A stretch of 64,000 bases of DNA, taken from assembly GCA_963807065.1 (NCBI GenBank), contig CAWDZQ010000003.1:806001-870000 (forward strand), in the 5' to 3' direction. Origin of the DNA: CAWAND01 sp963807065 (GTDB lineage: Bacteria > Chloroflexota > Anaerolineae > Anaerolineales > E44-bin32). Position numbers and translations under genes: made by a program. Numbering within the stretch: position 1 is the first letter of the stretch; every line of letters starts with the position of its first letter. Below, piece after piece: positions 17,457 through 26,413 of the stretch. The notes under the pieces were generated by a model. The model saw only the letters and a list, made by a program, of their open reading frames with translations, had not been told where the DNA came from and searched no databases.

Positions 17457-18362
17457 TCACTGCCTGTAATACGGCGTGCTCGGATCTTTCACGCTCACCA
17501 TGTTGGCTTGCACCCCCTGATCGGCCAGCTGGGCCGCCAGGGCCTCATACAACCTCATCTTCATCAGCATGTCCCCGTCGACCCCAAAGTAAGCCGTCCA
17601 ACCCTTAGGATCGTCGAAGCCAAGACCATACACGGGGTCGTACAGCAGCGTGGTGCCCTTGGGAAGCTGTGCACTGAGCACACTCGCTGCCACCAGGATC
17701 TTGTCCGGGATGACCTTGGCCAACGGGTCGTCGCCGATGTTCAACACGGGCTGGTCGCTGACCACCGTGACCAGATCGGGCCACGCACCGTGGTCCAGAA
17801 AGGCGACGCCCTCCGCACTGATCCACCAGCGGCGACCGCCATCGTCCCAGGCGACCACCGGCTGGCGTTCGGTGACATCGATTTCAACCTGGTTGGGCCA
17901 TTTGACTTTGACCCGCACATTCGCCACTTCGGCGATGGACGAAAAGTGAGCCTCGCCGGCGTTGGGATCCACCGAAAACACCGATTCGCGGTCGACGCGT
18001 GCGATTGAGCGCACCTGATCGGCGGTCAGCATCTTGGCGCCAACGACATCGGCGTTGTCCACATAGAATGCGCTCGCCCCTTTGACGGTTATCAGCCCAT
18101 ACGCGACCAGGCACAGGAACACGAACGAGAGCAGCCTTGGCCCGGCATGCACCGCCGGGATAGCCGGGAGGCGGATCTCCGCTCCAAGTTCGGAGGGGAT
18201 CGCCAAGTCCAGCCGGCGTCGTGGTCGCCGCGGGGCTCGAGGCGTTTTGGCCTTGGCCTTGCCCGCCAGGGGCTCGAGCTTGCGCCACTCGCTTGCTCGG
18301 CGCGCCCGCACCTTCTCAGCTCGCGTTCTGGGGCCGCCCAAGACCCGCTCGGAGACCGTCAC
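17457..18362 (-). CDS. ftsQ: Cell division protein FtsQ/DivIB
   Basis: The 301-residue bitopic protein has a basic cytoplasmic N terminus (APRRPRRRLDL), one membrane helix (LLSFVFLCLVAYGLITV), a POTRA domain (VVGAKMLTADQVRSIARV; VKVKWPNQVEIDVTERQPV) and a beta domain with the conserved VAWDDGGRRWWISAEGVAF. The GTG start overlaps the ddl stop as GTGA. FtsQ links early and late divisome proteins. Confidence 0.93.
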   Translation of the reverse strand: MTVSERVLGGPRTRAEKVRARRASEWRKLEPLAGKAKAKTPRAPRRPRRRLDLAIPSELGAEIRLPAIPAVHAGPRLLSFVFLCLVAYGLITVKGASAFYVDNADVVGAKMLTADQVRSIARVDRESVFSVDPNAGEAHFSSIAEVANVRVKVKWPNQVEIDVTERQPVVAWDDGGRRWWISAEGVAFLDHGAWPDLVTVVSDQPVLNIGDDPLAKVIPDKILVAASVLSAQLPKGTTLLYDPVYGLGFDDPKGWTAYFGVDGDMLMKMRLYEALAAQLADQGVQANMVSVKDPSTPYYRQ

Positions 18363-19468
18363 GCGTCACCCCCAAAGGTCCTCACCAGGCGGTCACGCTG
18401 CGCCTTGCGAGCCAGGCCGAGCTCGACCAGCCGATCGCACAAGACGGGATAAGGCACGCCGGTGGCGTCCCACAGCTTGGGGTACATGCTGATCCGGGTG
18501 AACCCGGGAATGGTGTTGACTTCGTTCAGGAACAACTCACCGGTCGTTTTTTCCAACAAGAAATCAACTCGCGCCATGCCGGCACCGTCGATGGCCTGGA
18601 AGGCACGGCGGGCTGAGTCCCGCACTTCTTCCATGGTCACGTCGTCGATCGGTGCGGGGATTTTGAGCTCGGATGTGTCGTCCAGGTACTTGGCCCGATA
18701 GGAATAGAATTCGTCCCCCGGCACGATCTCACCCGCAACTGAGACCTCAGGCGATTCGTTGCCCAAAACGCTGACTTCGATCTCCCGTGCCTCGAGGCCG
18801 CGCTCGACGATCACCCGCCGGTCGTATTGGGCGGCTTCCATCAGACCCTCCACCAAATCAGAGCGGCCGCGCACCTTGCTCACGCCCACCGATGAACCCA
18901 AATTGGCGGGCTTGGTAAACAGGGGGTACTCGCCCAGCTCTTCGGTCTGCTCCACCGCGCGTTCGATGTCGGAGACGATGACCTCGGATTCCAAGGCCAG
19001 GAAGTCAACCTGCGGGATCTGATGGGCGCGCATCACGGACTTGAAGAGCACCTTATCCATGGCCACTGCCGACGCCAGCACCCCGGCGCCCACATAAGCC
19101 ACATCGGCCAGTTCCAGCAGGCCCTGCAGCGTGCCGTCCTCGCCGAAGGTCCCGTGCAGCATGGGGAAGACGACGTCGAGCTGGACCATAGGTTCCAGCG
19201 ACTTTTCCCCATGCCTGCGGTACACCCAGCCGCCGGTCGGCTCGGGGAGCAGGATCACCGGTTCCAGTGCGTTCGGTTCGCCGGATTCGAAGGCTTCCAG
19301 TGCCCCATCGCCGGCAAACCAGCGCCCGTCGTGATCGATTCCGATCAATACGACGTCGTACTTTTCTTTGTCCATAGCGGAAACGACCGACCGCGCCGAC
19401 ATCAGCGAGATTTCGTGCTCGCCCGATCTGCCGCCGAACAGCAACCCCAGGGTGCGCTTCTCGCTCAT
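18359..19468 (-). CDS. ddl: D-alanine--D-alanine ligase
   Basis: This ATP-grasp ligase makes D-Ala-D-Ala for the peptidoglycan pentapeptide. Motifs are LLFGGRSGEHEIS, PMLHGTFGEDGTLQG, GAGVLASAVAMDKVLFK, FTKPANLGSSVGVSKV, MARVDFLLE and NEVNTIPGFT. The long open frame upstream is not coding. The ATG at 19468 overlaps the murB stop (ATGA), giving 369 residues, the family length. The HGTFGEDGT loop is that of a normal D-Ala ligase. Confidence 0.97.
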   Translation of the reverse strand: MSEKRTLGLLFGGRSGEHEISLMSARSVVSAMDKEKYDVVLIGIDHDGRWFAGDGALEAFESGEPNALEPVILLPEPTGGWVYRRHGEKSLEPMVQLDVVFPMLHGTFGEDGTLQGLLELADVAYVGAGVLASAVAMDKVLFKSVMRAHQIPQVDFLALESEVIVSDIERAVEQTEELGEYPLFTKPANLGSSVGVSKVRGRSDLVEGLMEAAQYDRRVIVERGLEAREIEVSVLGNESPEVSVAGEIVPGDEFYSYRAKYLDDTSELKIPAPIDDVTMEEVRDSARRAFQAIDGAGMARVDFLLEKTTGELFLNEVNTIPGFTRISMYPKLWDATGVPYPVLCDRLVELGLARKAQRDRLVRTFGGDA

Positions 19469-20442
19469 GCGCGGACCGTCTCTCCTGTGAGCCCGGGCGC
19501 CGAAGAGTCTTCCCAGTCGCCGATGCGTTCGATTTCCATCTGCAGGCGGACATTGAAGGCTTCCTCGACCCGGCGCTGAGCCGTGGACAGCAGACGCCAG
19601 ACGTCTTCCGCGGTCGCCTGACCGTGGTTGATGAAGAAGTTGGCGTGTTGAAGGCTGATCTCTGCATCCCCTTCGCGCAGTCCTTTCAAACCTGCCGCCT
19701 CGATCAATCTGCCAGCGAAGTCCTGAGGCGGATTCTTGAACATCGATCCCCAGCTGGCACCCGCCGGCTGGGTGGTTTTGCGGTGAGCCACGAAAGCCTG
19801 CATCCGTTCCCGGGTGGCTTCCACCGATGATTCCGCCAGGCCGAAGGTCGCCGAGAGCACCACGCCCTGGCCGGGATGACGCTTGAGCCAACTCGTCCGG
19901 TAGTCATATGCCAGGTCTTTTGCCGGCCATTCGGCTTGCCCCTTGCTGCGTTGCAAGATTTCGGCCAGCTCGAGTGAGCCGGCGGTGTCTCCCCCGTGCG
20001 CCCCTGCATTGCCAAACACCGCCCCTCCCACCGTTCCTGGCACTGTGGTGGCCCACTCCAAACCCGCCCAACCACGCTCAACCGTGCGGCGAGCCAGGCT
20101 TCCCAAAGAGGCGCCTGACTCGGCCCAGGCTTTCGGTCGGGGCGGATCATCGGTGAACACGACCTTGCGGGCGTGGTTTAACACCACCACACCCCGAACC
20201 CCGCGATCAGCCACCAGGACGTTCGACCCGCCACCAAGCACAAAAGCCTGCGCCTCGTGAGCCCATAAGATCTCAAATGCTTGGCGGAGTTCATCTCGTG
20301 TGCGCACATCCAAGAGGAAGTCCGCCGGCCCGCCGATGCGGGACGAGGTGAAGGGCGCCAGCGCCACGCCTTCCTGGAGGCGATCACCGAAGACATGCCG
20401 GAGTTGCTGCAAGGCCGCGAGGCTGACCACAGTCGAGCTCAC
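19465..20442 (-). CDS. murB: UDP-N-acetylenolpyruvoylglucosamine reductase
   Basis: MurB is an FAD enzyme that reduces enolpyruvyl-UDP-GlcNAc to UDP-MurNAc. It shows the FAD-binding VLGGGSNVLVADRGVRGVV, GLEWATTVPGTVGGAVFGNA and YDYRTSWLK, and the catalytic Ser in PAGASWGSMFKNPP (type II pattern GSxFKNP). The GTG start overlaps the stop of the small upstream gene (GTGA), and the 3' end overlaps ddl. Confidence 0.96.
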   Translation of the reverse strand: MSSTVVSLAALQQLRHVFGDRLQEGVALAPFTSSRIGGPADFLLDVRTRDELRQAFEILWAHEAQAFVLGGGSNVLVADRGVRGVVVLNHARKVVFTDDPPRPKAWAESGASLGSLARRTVERGWAGLEWATTVPGTVGGAVFGNAGAHGGDTAGSLELAEILQRSKGQAEWPAKDLAYDYRTSWLKRHPGQGVVLSATFGLAESSVEATRERMQAFVAHRKTTQPAGASWGSMFKNPPQDFAGRLIEAAGLKGLREGDAEISLQHANFFINHGQATAEDVWRLLSTAQRRVEEAFNVRLQMEIERIGDWEDSSAPGLTGETVRA

Positions 20443-20615
20443 AATTTGCGCACCTTGGCGATCAGTCGAGTGACCAACTCCTTGGGTGGCTGTTTACCTT
20501 CCAGGTTTAGGACCGATCCCTGTCCGCCACTGTCAACGGCCTGCTTCAACGCCAACCTCAGCTTGAGTTCCATCTTTCGATCGCTTTCAAACAGATGTTT
20601 GGGATGTTTCGCCAC
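20439..20615 (-). CDS. Small basic protein encoded between murC and murB
   Basis: A 58-codon gene fits the space between murC and murB exactly. A GTG start (20615) lies 1 base after the murC stop, with AAAGGAGAG inside the murC end as ribosome site. Its TGA overlaps the murB GTG. The product is Lys-rich and mostly helical (KMELKLRLALKQAVDSGG; ELVTRLIAKVRKL). I recognise no family. The tight coupling on both sides and clean ribosome site argue that it is translated. It may be a small division or wall accessory factor (inference). Confidence 0.65.
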   Translation of the reverse strand: MAKHPKHLFESDRKMELKLRLALKQAVDSGGQGSVLNLEGKQPPKELVTRLIAKVRKL

Positions 20616-20616
20616 T

Positions 20617-21978
20617 TCAGCTCTCTCCTTTCCGGCTCAAACCCTCCAGCAAGAGCTCGCCCACTTGGTTGCCATCACCGGCCGACAGCGTCACGACCAG
20701 ATCTCCCGCCGCCACCTGGCTAAGCAGAATTTGGCAGGCATCGTCCAACGAGGTGGCCGCCCTGCCCTTCCCATCTGGAATTCTCGAGGCCACCATGGCG
20801 GCATCGACCCCCAAGTCATCGGTTTCGCGCGAGGCAAATATCGGCGTCACCAATACCTGGTCGGCATCCTCGAATGCCTTGCCCCAGCCTTCCATGAAGG
20901 CCAACGTCCTGGAGTACGTATGCGGCTGAAACACGGCCCAGATTCTGGCCTGCGGATGGCGTGATTTGAGCGCCGACAGGCTGGCGGCGATTTCGGTTGG
21001 ATGATGGGCATAGTCGTCCACTACCGTCACACCGGCTGCTTCGCCCCTGATTTCCAACCGGCGAGCAGCACCGTGAAACTCGGTCAGCGACTGGCGCGCC
21101 TCCGTGAAGGGCACGCCGACATGGTCCACCGCCGCAAGGGCTGCCAACGTGTTGAGGACGTTGTGCCGCCCGGGCAAGCGGATGCGCGCCAGGCCAAGAA
21201 CTTCGCCGTCGTGGATCACCAGAAAGTCGGAGCCTCCTGCCTGATTGGGGCGTATCTCATCCGCCCGCCAATCGGCGGCGGGAGAAAACCCATACGTGAC
21301 TCGCCCCCGCCCCGGAACCTCCAGGGCCGAAGCGCCCAAATCGTCGGCGCAGACGATCAACAGGTCTTGGATCTGGTCAGCGAAGGATTGGAATGCTCTG
21401 TGAACGTCGGCCTCGGTGGCAAATTGGTCAGGGTGGTCGTGTTCAACATTGGTCACGACCCCGACATTGGGGAACAGCCCGAGGAAGGCCAAGCCGTATT
21501 CATCGGCTTCCACTACGAAATGGGGTCCGGCTCCGGCCCGGGCATTGGCCTTGAAATCCACCAGGTCAGCCCCGACGATGAACGTCGGCGCTGCCCCCGC
21601 TCGCTCCAGCAGCCAGGTGATCAATCCACTGGTCGTCGTCTTACCGTGCGTACCGGCCACGGCCAAGATTTCGTAGCCCTTGGTCAGCTCCCCCCAGAAC
21701 TCATCCCGGTGGAGCACGGGAATCCCAAGAGCGCGCGCCTCGACCAACTCGACGTCGTCTTCCGGCACAGCGGCCGAGGCCAACACCACATCGGCCCCGT
21801 GGAGCGTCGGCGGATAGTGCCCGTAGGTGATGCTCACGCCAGCCCGTTCAAGGGCTTCGGCGTAGCGCGAGCGGGCACGGTCCGAACCCGTGACCTTGAC
21901 GCCCCGCTCGATCAGCACTCTGGCAATCGCGGACATTCCAACACCTCCAATCCCAACCAAGTGCACGTGCCTTTTCAT
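20617..21978 (-). CDS. murC: UDP-N-acetylmuramate--L-alanine ligase
   Basis: MurC adds L-Ala to UDP-MurNAc. Motifs are the N-terminal HLVGIGGVGMSAIARVL, the P-loop AVAGTHGKTTTSGLI, VVEADEYGLAFL, NVEHDHPDQF and DDYAHHPTEIAASL. The true start is the ATG at 21978 overlapping the previous stop (ATGA), giving 453 residues. The in-frame extension further upstream is a shadow of the CvpA-like gene. Confidence 0.97.
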   Translation of the reverse strand: MKRHVHLVGIGGVGMSAIARVLIERGVKVTGSDRARSRYAEALERAGVSITYGHYPPTLHGADVVLASAAVPEDDVELVEARALGIPVLHRDEFWGELTKGYEILAVAGTHGKTTTSGLITWLLERAGAAPTFIVGADLVDFKANARAGAGPHFVVEADEYGLAFLGLFPNVGVVTNVEHDHPDQFATEADVHRAFQSFADQIQDLLIVCADDLGASALEVPGRGRVTYGFSPAADWRADEIRPNQAGGSDFLVIHDGEVLGLARIRLPGRHNVLNTLAALAAVDHVGVPFTEARQSLTEFHGAARRLEIRGEAAGVTVVDDYAHHPTEIAASLSALKSRHPQARIWAVFQPHTYSRTLAFMEGWGKAFEDADQVLVTPIFASRETDDLGVDAAMVASRIPDGKGRAATSLDDACQILLSQVAAGDLVVTLSAGDGNQVGELLLEGLSRKGES

Positions 21979-22508
21979 ACGAATACGACGATGATGAAGA
22001 CAAACACCACGCCCACGGCAAAGTAGATGTGCGGGATGGGCAATGCCGCAGGCGGAAGGTACTGGACCAGGTTGTTGATCGTCTGCTCCATCTCGGGGAT
22101 TGGCGGCGGCCAGACCACCAGGTCGGTCGGGTAGCCGGCCTGGTGCAGGTAGTACCAGAGCGACCCGACGATCAGGTAGCCGTTCAACGCGCCCAGGAAC
22201 ATCCCCAACAGGAGTTCTTCGAGCCGCTCGCGGGCCACTTTGGGCTCCAGCGCCCGGATGTGCGGCGTCTGATACCCGAAGAAAGCCAGCAGGATCAGCA
22301 GGCTGCCCCGGATCAGAAACTGTGTTTGCCCTGGCTGAAGGAATAGGGCCGTGCGATAGGGCGAAATGTAGGTCTCCAAAATGGCATTCAGGAACAACCC
22401 CAGCACAACGGCGCTGGTCACCAGAAGCTCCTTGGCCCAGCCGCGCATGGCGCCGATGATGCCAAACAACACCACAAACATGCCGAAGAGGACCACCAGG
22501 CTGATCAT
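21975..22508 (-). CDS. CvpA-like membrane protein
   Basis: The 177-residue protein has about five membrane helices. Its N terminus, FGIIGAMRGWAKELLVTSAVV, matches the CvpA pattern (G..RG...E). A short basic segment, LEPKVARERLEELLLG, precedes GALNGYLIVGSLWYYL. It overlaps murG upstream and murC downstream by 4 bases each. CvpA relatives act in colicin export and envelope homeostasis; here the setting implies a cell-wall role. The family call is moderate. Confidence 0.65.
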   Translation of the reverse strand: MISLVVLFGMFVVLFGIIGAMRGWAKELLVTSAVVLGLFLNAILETYISPYRTALFLQPGQTQFLIRGSLLILLAFFGYQTPHIRALEPKVARERLEELLLGMFLGALNGYLIVGSLWYYLHQAGYPTDLVVWPPPIPEMEQTINNLVQYLPPAALPIPHIYFAVGVVFVFIIVVFV

Positions 22509-23602
22509 CGGACGTCGGCCCCCATCTGCCCAACCGCCAGGATCTCATCAGCAATGTCCCGGGAGGCATCTGGTTTGGCCAAGGCTCGGGCCGCCTGAGA
22601 CATGGCATGCAGGCGGGCCTGGTCGTCCAACAGGTCCACCAGGGCCGGCCACAGGCGAAGATTCAACGCTTCATCGTCCAGTTGAATGGCAGCCCCCCGA
22701 TCGACGAGGTACTCCGCATTGACCTTCTGGTAGCGCCAGGCGTACGGATAAGGCACCAGGATCGCCGGAAGGCCGAACACCGGATACTCTCCCAGTGCAG
22801 ATGCACCCGCCCGCGAGACCACGACGTCGGCCGAGACCAGGGCAGCCGCCATTTCGTCGTGCAAGTACGGGAACGGATGGTAATCACCCAGATGGGCTGG
22901 GGACAGCTTTTTCTGCTCGCGGGCCACCTGGGGCCATTCGCCGTCTCCTGTCAGATGGATAACTTGCGCCCGCACCAAGAGCCCCGGGAGAATTCGCCAC
23001 AGGGCTCGATTGATCGAGCGCGCACCCCGGCTGCCGCCCTGAACCAGGATCACCGGACGATCCAAGGAGAGGCCTAACCCGCGGCGCCCTTCTTCGCGGG
23101 TTAGGCCCCCAAAGCTGCTCCGAGTCGGATAGCCGGTAATCCGGATCCGCTCGAAGCCGCCGTAGTGGACAACCGACTCTTCGGTGGTCACACAGACACT
23201 GTCCGCCGTGCGGCTGATCAACTTGGACGCCAATCCCGGCTCAACATCAGGCACGAGTACCACCTTGGGAACCTTGCGGGCCGCCAATGCCACGGGAATG
23301 CCCACATAGCCACCTGTGAAGAAGATCACATTTGGCTGGTAGCGGCGCAGCACAGCGCGCGCCGCCAACGTGCCGGTGGCCAGCCGCCACAAGTTGCTTG
23401 GCAGCGCCCTCAGGCCGACGCCATGCACCCCGGCGGCCGGGATCGCTTCGAATGCGATACCCGCCCGGCGGACGAGCTGCTCCTCCATCCCGCCAAGTCC
23501 TCCGACCCATAGGACCTCAGCCCTCTCGCCGAGGGCGTCGATGACGGCCAAGGCGGGATACACCCCCCCGCCGGTGCCGCCAGCCGATACCAACAGTCGC
23601 AA
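22505..23602 (-). CDS. murG: Lipid II synthase MurG (GlcNAc transferase)
   Basis: This GT28-family enzyme adds GlcNAc to lipid I at the membrane. N-terminal G-loop AGGTGGGVYPALAV, second loop FFTGGYVGIPVALAA, third VQGGSRGARSIN, and the acceptor/nucleotide segment SRAGASALGEYPVFGLPAIL are clear. The G-loop has Gly where most MurGs have His (GGTGGH). The TTG start (23602) follows AAGGGG and overlaps the ftsW 3' end by 86 bases, an unusually long overlap. Confidence 0.95.
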   Translation of the reverse strand: MRLLVSAGGTGGGVYPALAVIDALGERAEVLWVGGLGGMEEQLVRRAGIAFEAIPAAGVHGVGLRALPSNLWRLATGTLAARAVLRRYQPNVIFFTGGYVGIPVALAARKVPKVVLVPDVEPGLASKLISRTADSVCVTTEESVVHYGGFERIRITGYPTRSSFGGLTREEGRRGLGLSLDRPVILVQGGSRGARSINRALWRILPGLLVRAQVIHLTGDGEWPQVAREQKKLSPAHLGDYHPFPYLHDEMAAALVSADVVVSRAGASALGEYPVFGLPAILVPYPYAWRYQKVNAEYLVDRGAAIQLDDEALNLRLWPALVDLLDDQARLHAMSQAARALAKPDASRDIADEILAVGQMGADVR

Positions 23603-24758
23603 TGTGACCCCTTATGTCTTGAACTTCGGGCGGTTTTCGCCTGGACACATTGAGCAGCAGGCCCACTGCGGCCAGGGTGGTGACCAGACTCGACCCGCCA
23701 TAACTGAAGAAAGGCAGGGCGTTTCCGGCGAAGGGCAAGAGCCCAAGGAGCACGGACATGTTGACCATGGCCTCGATGCCCACCCAGAACGTGATCCCGC
23801 CAGCCAGGAGCATCCCCAACCGGTCGCGGGCCTGCATGGAGATTCGAAAACCACGCCACATGAAGAACACGAACAGGGCCACGACCAGCAGCGCCCCCAC
23901 CAGACCCAGTTCCTCGCCGATGACGGCAAAGATGCTGTCCGTGTGCGGGGCCGGAAGCAGGCCGAATTTCTCCCGGCTCGCCCCGAGGCCTCTGCCGAGC
24001 AGGCCCCCCGCCGTAAACGCTTGCAAGGAATGCTGCACGTGATAGGAGGCCTTTTCGATGTCCACCAGGCCCGTGACGTAATCGTTCCAACGGGTGCGTC
24101 CAGTGGTCGTCACACGCACCAGCAAGAAAGCCAAGACACCGCCCCCAGCCGTGACGGCGACCGACTGCACAAATCGAGCGCCGGCCATGTAGAACATCGT
24201 CACGGAAACAATCGCCACGGTCAGCACGGCGCTCAAATCGGGCTGGAGCAAGATCAGCCCGCTCACCAGCCCAATGATCACCATTAACGGTAGGAATCCA
24301 TTTCCCCAGTCGGTGAGTTTGTCCCCCTTGGATTCCATCCATACCGCCAGGTAGATGATCATGGCCAGTTTGGCCAGCTCGGACGGCTGGTAGGATCCAC
24401 CCAGAAACGCACGCCGCGGCCCGGCCCCAACTTGAACCAGCAACACGATCAACAACGATCCGATGGCGAAGCCGATCACCGGCAGTGCCAGCTTGCGCAG
24501 CCAGTGAATCGGGATGCGCGCCCCGATCAGCATGGCGCCCAATCCCACCAGCAGGTTGATCACCTGGCGCCGAAACAGGGTGTTCGGATCCTCCGTCAGC
24601 CGATAGGAGACATCCCAGCTCGCGGAGTAGACCATCACCAAGCCATACGCCAGCATGATGCCAACTGTCAGCAAGAGCCACGGATCAAGGCCTGTTTTCC
24701 TCAGCCGACGGATCCATGCCTGGCTCTTAAGCCGCGTGTTGAACGTAATCTCGGTCAT
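23517..24758 (-). CDS. ftsW: FtsW/RodA-family peptidoglycan polymerase
   Basis: This SEDS glycosyltransferase polymerises lipid II at the division site. About ten helices are visible, with YSASWDVSY, GGSYQPSELAKLAMIIYLA, LLQPDLSAVLTVAIV, YHVQHSLQAFTAGGLLGRGL and the signature MSVLLGLLPFAGNALPFFSY. The start ATG overlaps the murD stop (ATGA). The C terminus runs about 28 residues into the murG reading region; this tail is Arg/His-rich and has no family similarity that I can see. Confidence 0.95.
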   Translation of the reverse strand: MTEITFNTRLKSQAWIRRLRKTGLDPWLLLTVGIMLAYGLVMVYSASWDVSYRLTEDPNTLFRRQVINLLVGLGAMLIGARIPIHWLRKLALPVIGFAIGSLLIVLLVQVGAGPRRAFLGGSYQPSELAKLAMIIYLAVWMESKGDKLTDWGNGFLPLMVIIGLVSGLILLQPDLSAVLTVAIVSVTMFYMAGARFVQSVAVTAGGGVLAFLLVRVTTTGRTRWNDYVTGLVDIEKASYHVQHSLQAFTAGGLLGRGLGASREKFGLLPAPHTDSIFAVIGEELGLVGALLVVALFVFFMWRGFRISMQARDRLGMLLAGGITFWVGIEAMVNMSVLLGLLPFAGNALPFFSYGGSSLVTTLAAVGLLLNVSRRKPPEVQDIRGHIATVGIGWRHRRGGVSRLGRHRRPRREG

Positions 24759-26125
24759 AGACCTTCGACCAATGCTTTGAATCGATCACCCCGGGCCTCG
24801 AAATCCACGAAAGCGTCGAAGCTCGTTCCCCCCGGAGCGAGCAGCACCACATCCCCCTCCTCCGCCAGCTCTGAGGCCCTGGCAACGGCGGCCTCCAGGT
24901 CATCACACACATCGAGACTCTGCAGGTGGTTTCCGCCGGCGGTTTGCATCGCTTGGGCTATCTTGGGCGCCGCTTCTCCAAAAAGGATCAGGTGATCTAT
25001 GCGGCGCGAGACCGTGTCGGCAAACTTCTCCCAGGGCAGATTCTTGTCCCTGCCTCCCGCCAAGAGGATGATGGGCTCTGTCTCAAAGGAAGCCAGGGAG
25101 GCCAACGATCGCTCCGGCGCTGTGGCGATCGAATCGTCGTACCAATCTGCACCATCCACGCTTCTTACAAATTCCATGCGGTGAGGCAGTCCAGTAAACG
25201 TTTCGAGGCCCGTCCTGATCGCGCTCAGTTCCAAACCAACCAGCATGCCGAGGGCCGAAGCCGCCAGGGCATTCAGCCGATTGTGGGCCCCCCTGAGCTT
25301 GACCGCATCCAACGGGGCCAACGGAGTGACCGACCCGTCGGAAACCCACAGCATCAGATCATCGTCGATGCAGGCTCCTGTGCCCTCGGGCGGTTCACCG
25401 CGACCGAAGCTGGCCATGTGTCCCTGGACGTTCGACCTAAGCCCCCATGCTCCCGGATCATCGTGACCGAGAAGCGCGGTGTCGGCTTCGGACTGGTAGG
25501 CGAGAATCCGAGCCTTGGCCCGGGTGTAGGTGCCCATGTCCCCGTGACGATCAAGATGATTGGGCGTAATGTTCAGCACAGCGGCCAGGTTCGGGCTGAC
25601 CGTCATCCATTCGAGCTGGAATGATGACAGCTCAAGCACGGCGATGTCATCGGCGGCCATCGCCGCCAGATCGGCGAGCAAGGGCCGGCCGAGGTTGCCT
25701 CCCACCCACGTCTTGCGTGAGGGGTCGGCGGCGGCCATGGCGCCCAAAAGGGCCGTAGTGGTTGATTTTCCAGCAGACCCGGTGATGCCGACGGTCTGGC
25801 AGGGGCAGCGCTCAAGGAAGATCTGGGAGTCATTGAGGACAGGAATCCCACGTCGTTCGGCTTCCAGGACGATAGGCAGGTCGGAAGGGACCCCGCCCGA
25901 AAGGCAGAGACGATCCGCCCCATCCAGCACTTCAAGCGGATGCCCTCCAAGGACGTAGCGGATCGGCAGCCCTGCGAGTTCTTGGCGCGCCTCGATCAAC
26001 TGATCCGCCGGTTTGCGGTCAGTGACGATCACCTCGGCCCCTTCGGTCGAGAGATATCGTGCCAGAGCTTTTCCCTGCCGGGCCAATCCGATCACCACCA
26101 CGCGAAGGTCACTCCAATCTGACAA
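24755..26125 (-). CDS. murD: UDP-N-acetylmuramoylalanine--D-glutamate ligase
   Basis: MurD adds D-Glu to UDP-MurNAc-L-Ala. It shows LRVVVIGLARQGKALARYL, the P-loop GITGSAGKSTTTALLG, LELSSFQLEWM, NITPNHLDRHGDM, LPHRMEFV and WYDDSIATAPE. The TTG at 26125 is chosen as start, with GAGGA 7 bases upstream, giving 456 residues. The longer frame overlaps the preceding small gene. The 3' end overlaps ftsW. Confidence 0.95.
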   Translation of the reverse strand: MSDWSDLRVVVIGLARQGKALARYLSTEGAEVIVTDRKPADQLIEARQELAGLPIRYVLGGHPLEVLDGADRLCLSGGVPSDLPIVLEAERRGIPVLNDSQIFLERCPCQTVGITGSAGKSTTTALLGAMAAADPSRKTWVGGNLGRPLLADLAAMAADDIAVLELSSFQLEWMTVSPNLAAVLNITPNHLDRHGDMGTYTRAKARILAYQSEADTALLGHDDPGAWGLRSNVQGHMASFGRGEPPEGTGACIDDDLMLWVSDGSVTPLAPLDAVKLRGAHNRLNALAASALGMLVGLELSAIRTGLETFTGLPHRMEFVRSVDGADWYDDSIATAPERSLASLASFETEPIILLAGGRDKNLPWEKFADTVSRRIDHLILFGEAAPKIAQAMQTAGGNHLQSLDVCDDLEAAVARASELAEEGDVVLLAPGGTSFDAFVDFEARGDRFKALVEGL

Positions 26126-26135
26126 CCCACAGTCC

Positions 26136-26396
26136 TCAGGCGGCTTTTCGATGCCCGTTGCTTTGGCTTTGGGTGCCCTGGTCGACGCCCAGCCAAAAGT
26201 GATGCGGCATGACCGCCGTGGCAGACCGGATATCGATCTGCCCGACCTTGGTGTCACCGTCCGGAAGCATGCTCGGATGTACGGCGCACAGATTAGGCGA
26301 CTGCTCGTACTTGTTGAGGTAGTAAGCGACAGCCGATTCCACTTTCTCCGTTAATGGGCGATTGCTGTCATCAAACCAAAGCATCCCGGTCTCCAT
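26136..26396 (-). CDS. Conserved-looking small protein between mraY and murD
   Basis: The 86-residue soluble protein reads MLWFDDSNRPLTEKVESAVA, then YYLNKYEQSPNLCAVHPSML, then MPHHFWLGVD. AAAGGAGAGACGCA gives a good ribosome site for the ATG at 26396. I recognise no named family or motif. The position inside the cluster, 17 bases after mraY and 10 before murD, makes co-expression with wall genes certain if the operon is intact. It has no membrane segment or signal peptide. Confidence 0.7.
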   Translation of the reverse strand: METGMLWFDDSNRPLTEKVESAVAYYLNKYEQSPNLCAVHPSMLPDGDTKVGQIDIRSATAVMPHHFWLGVDQGTQSQSNGHRKAA

Positions 26397-26413
26397 TGCG
26401 TCTCTCCTTTCGA

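Noticed and set aside
19469..19891. N-terminal extension of ddl
   Set aside because: It is murB read in another frame; the ATGA overlap and family length set the start at 19468.
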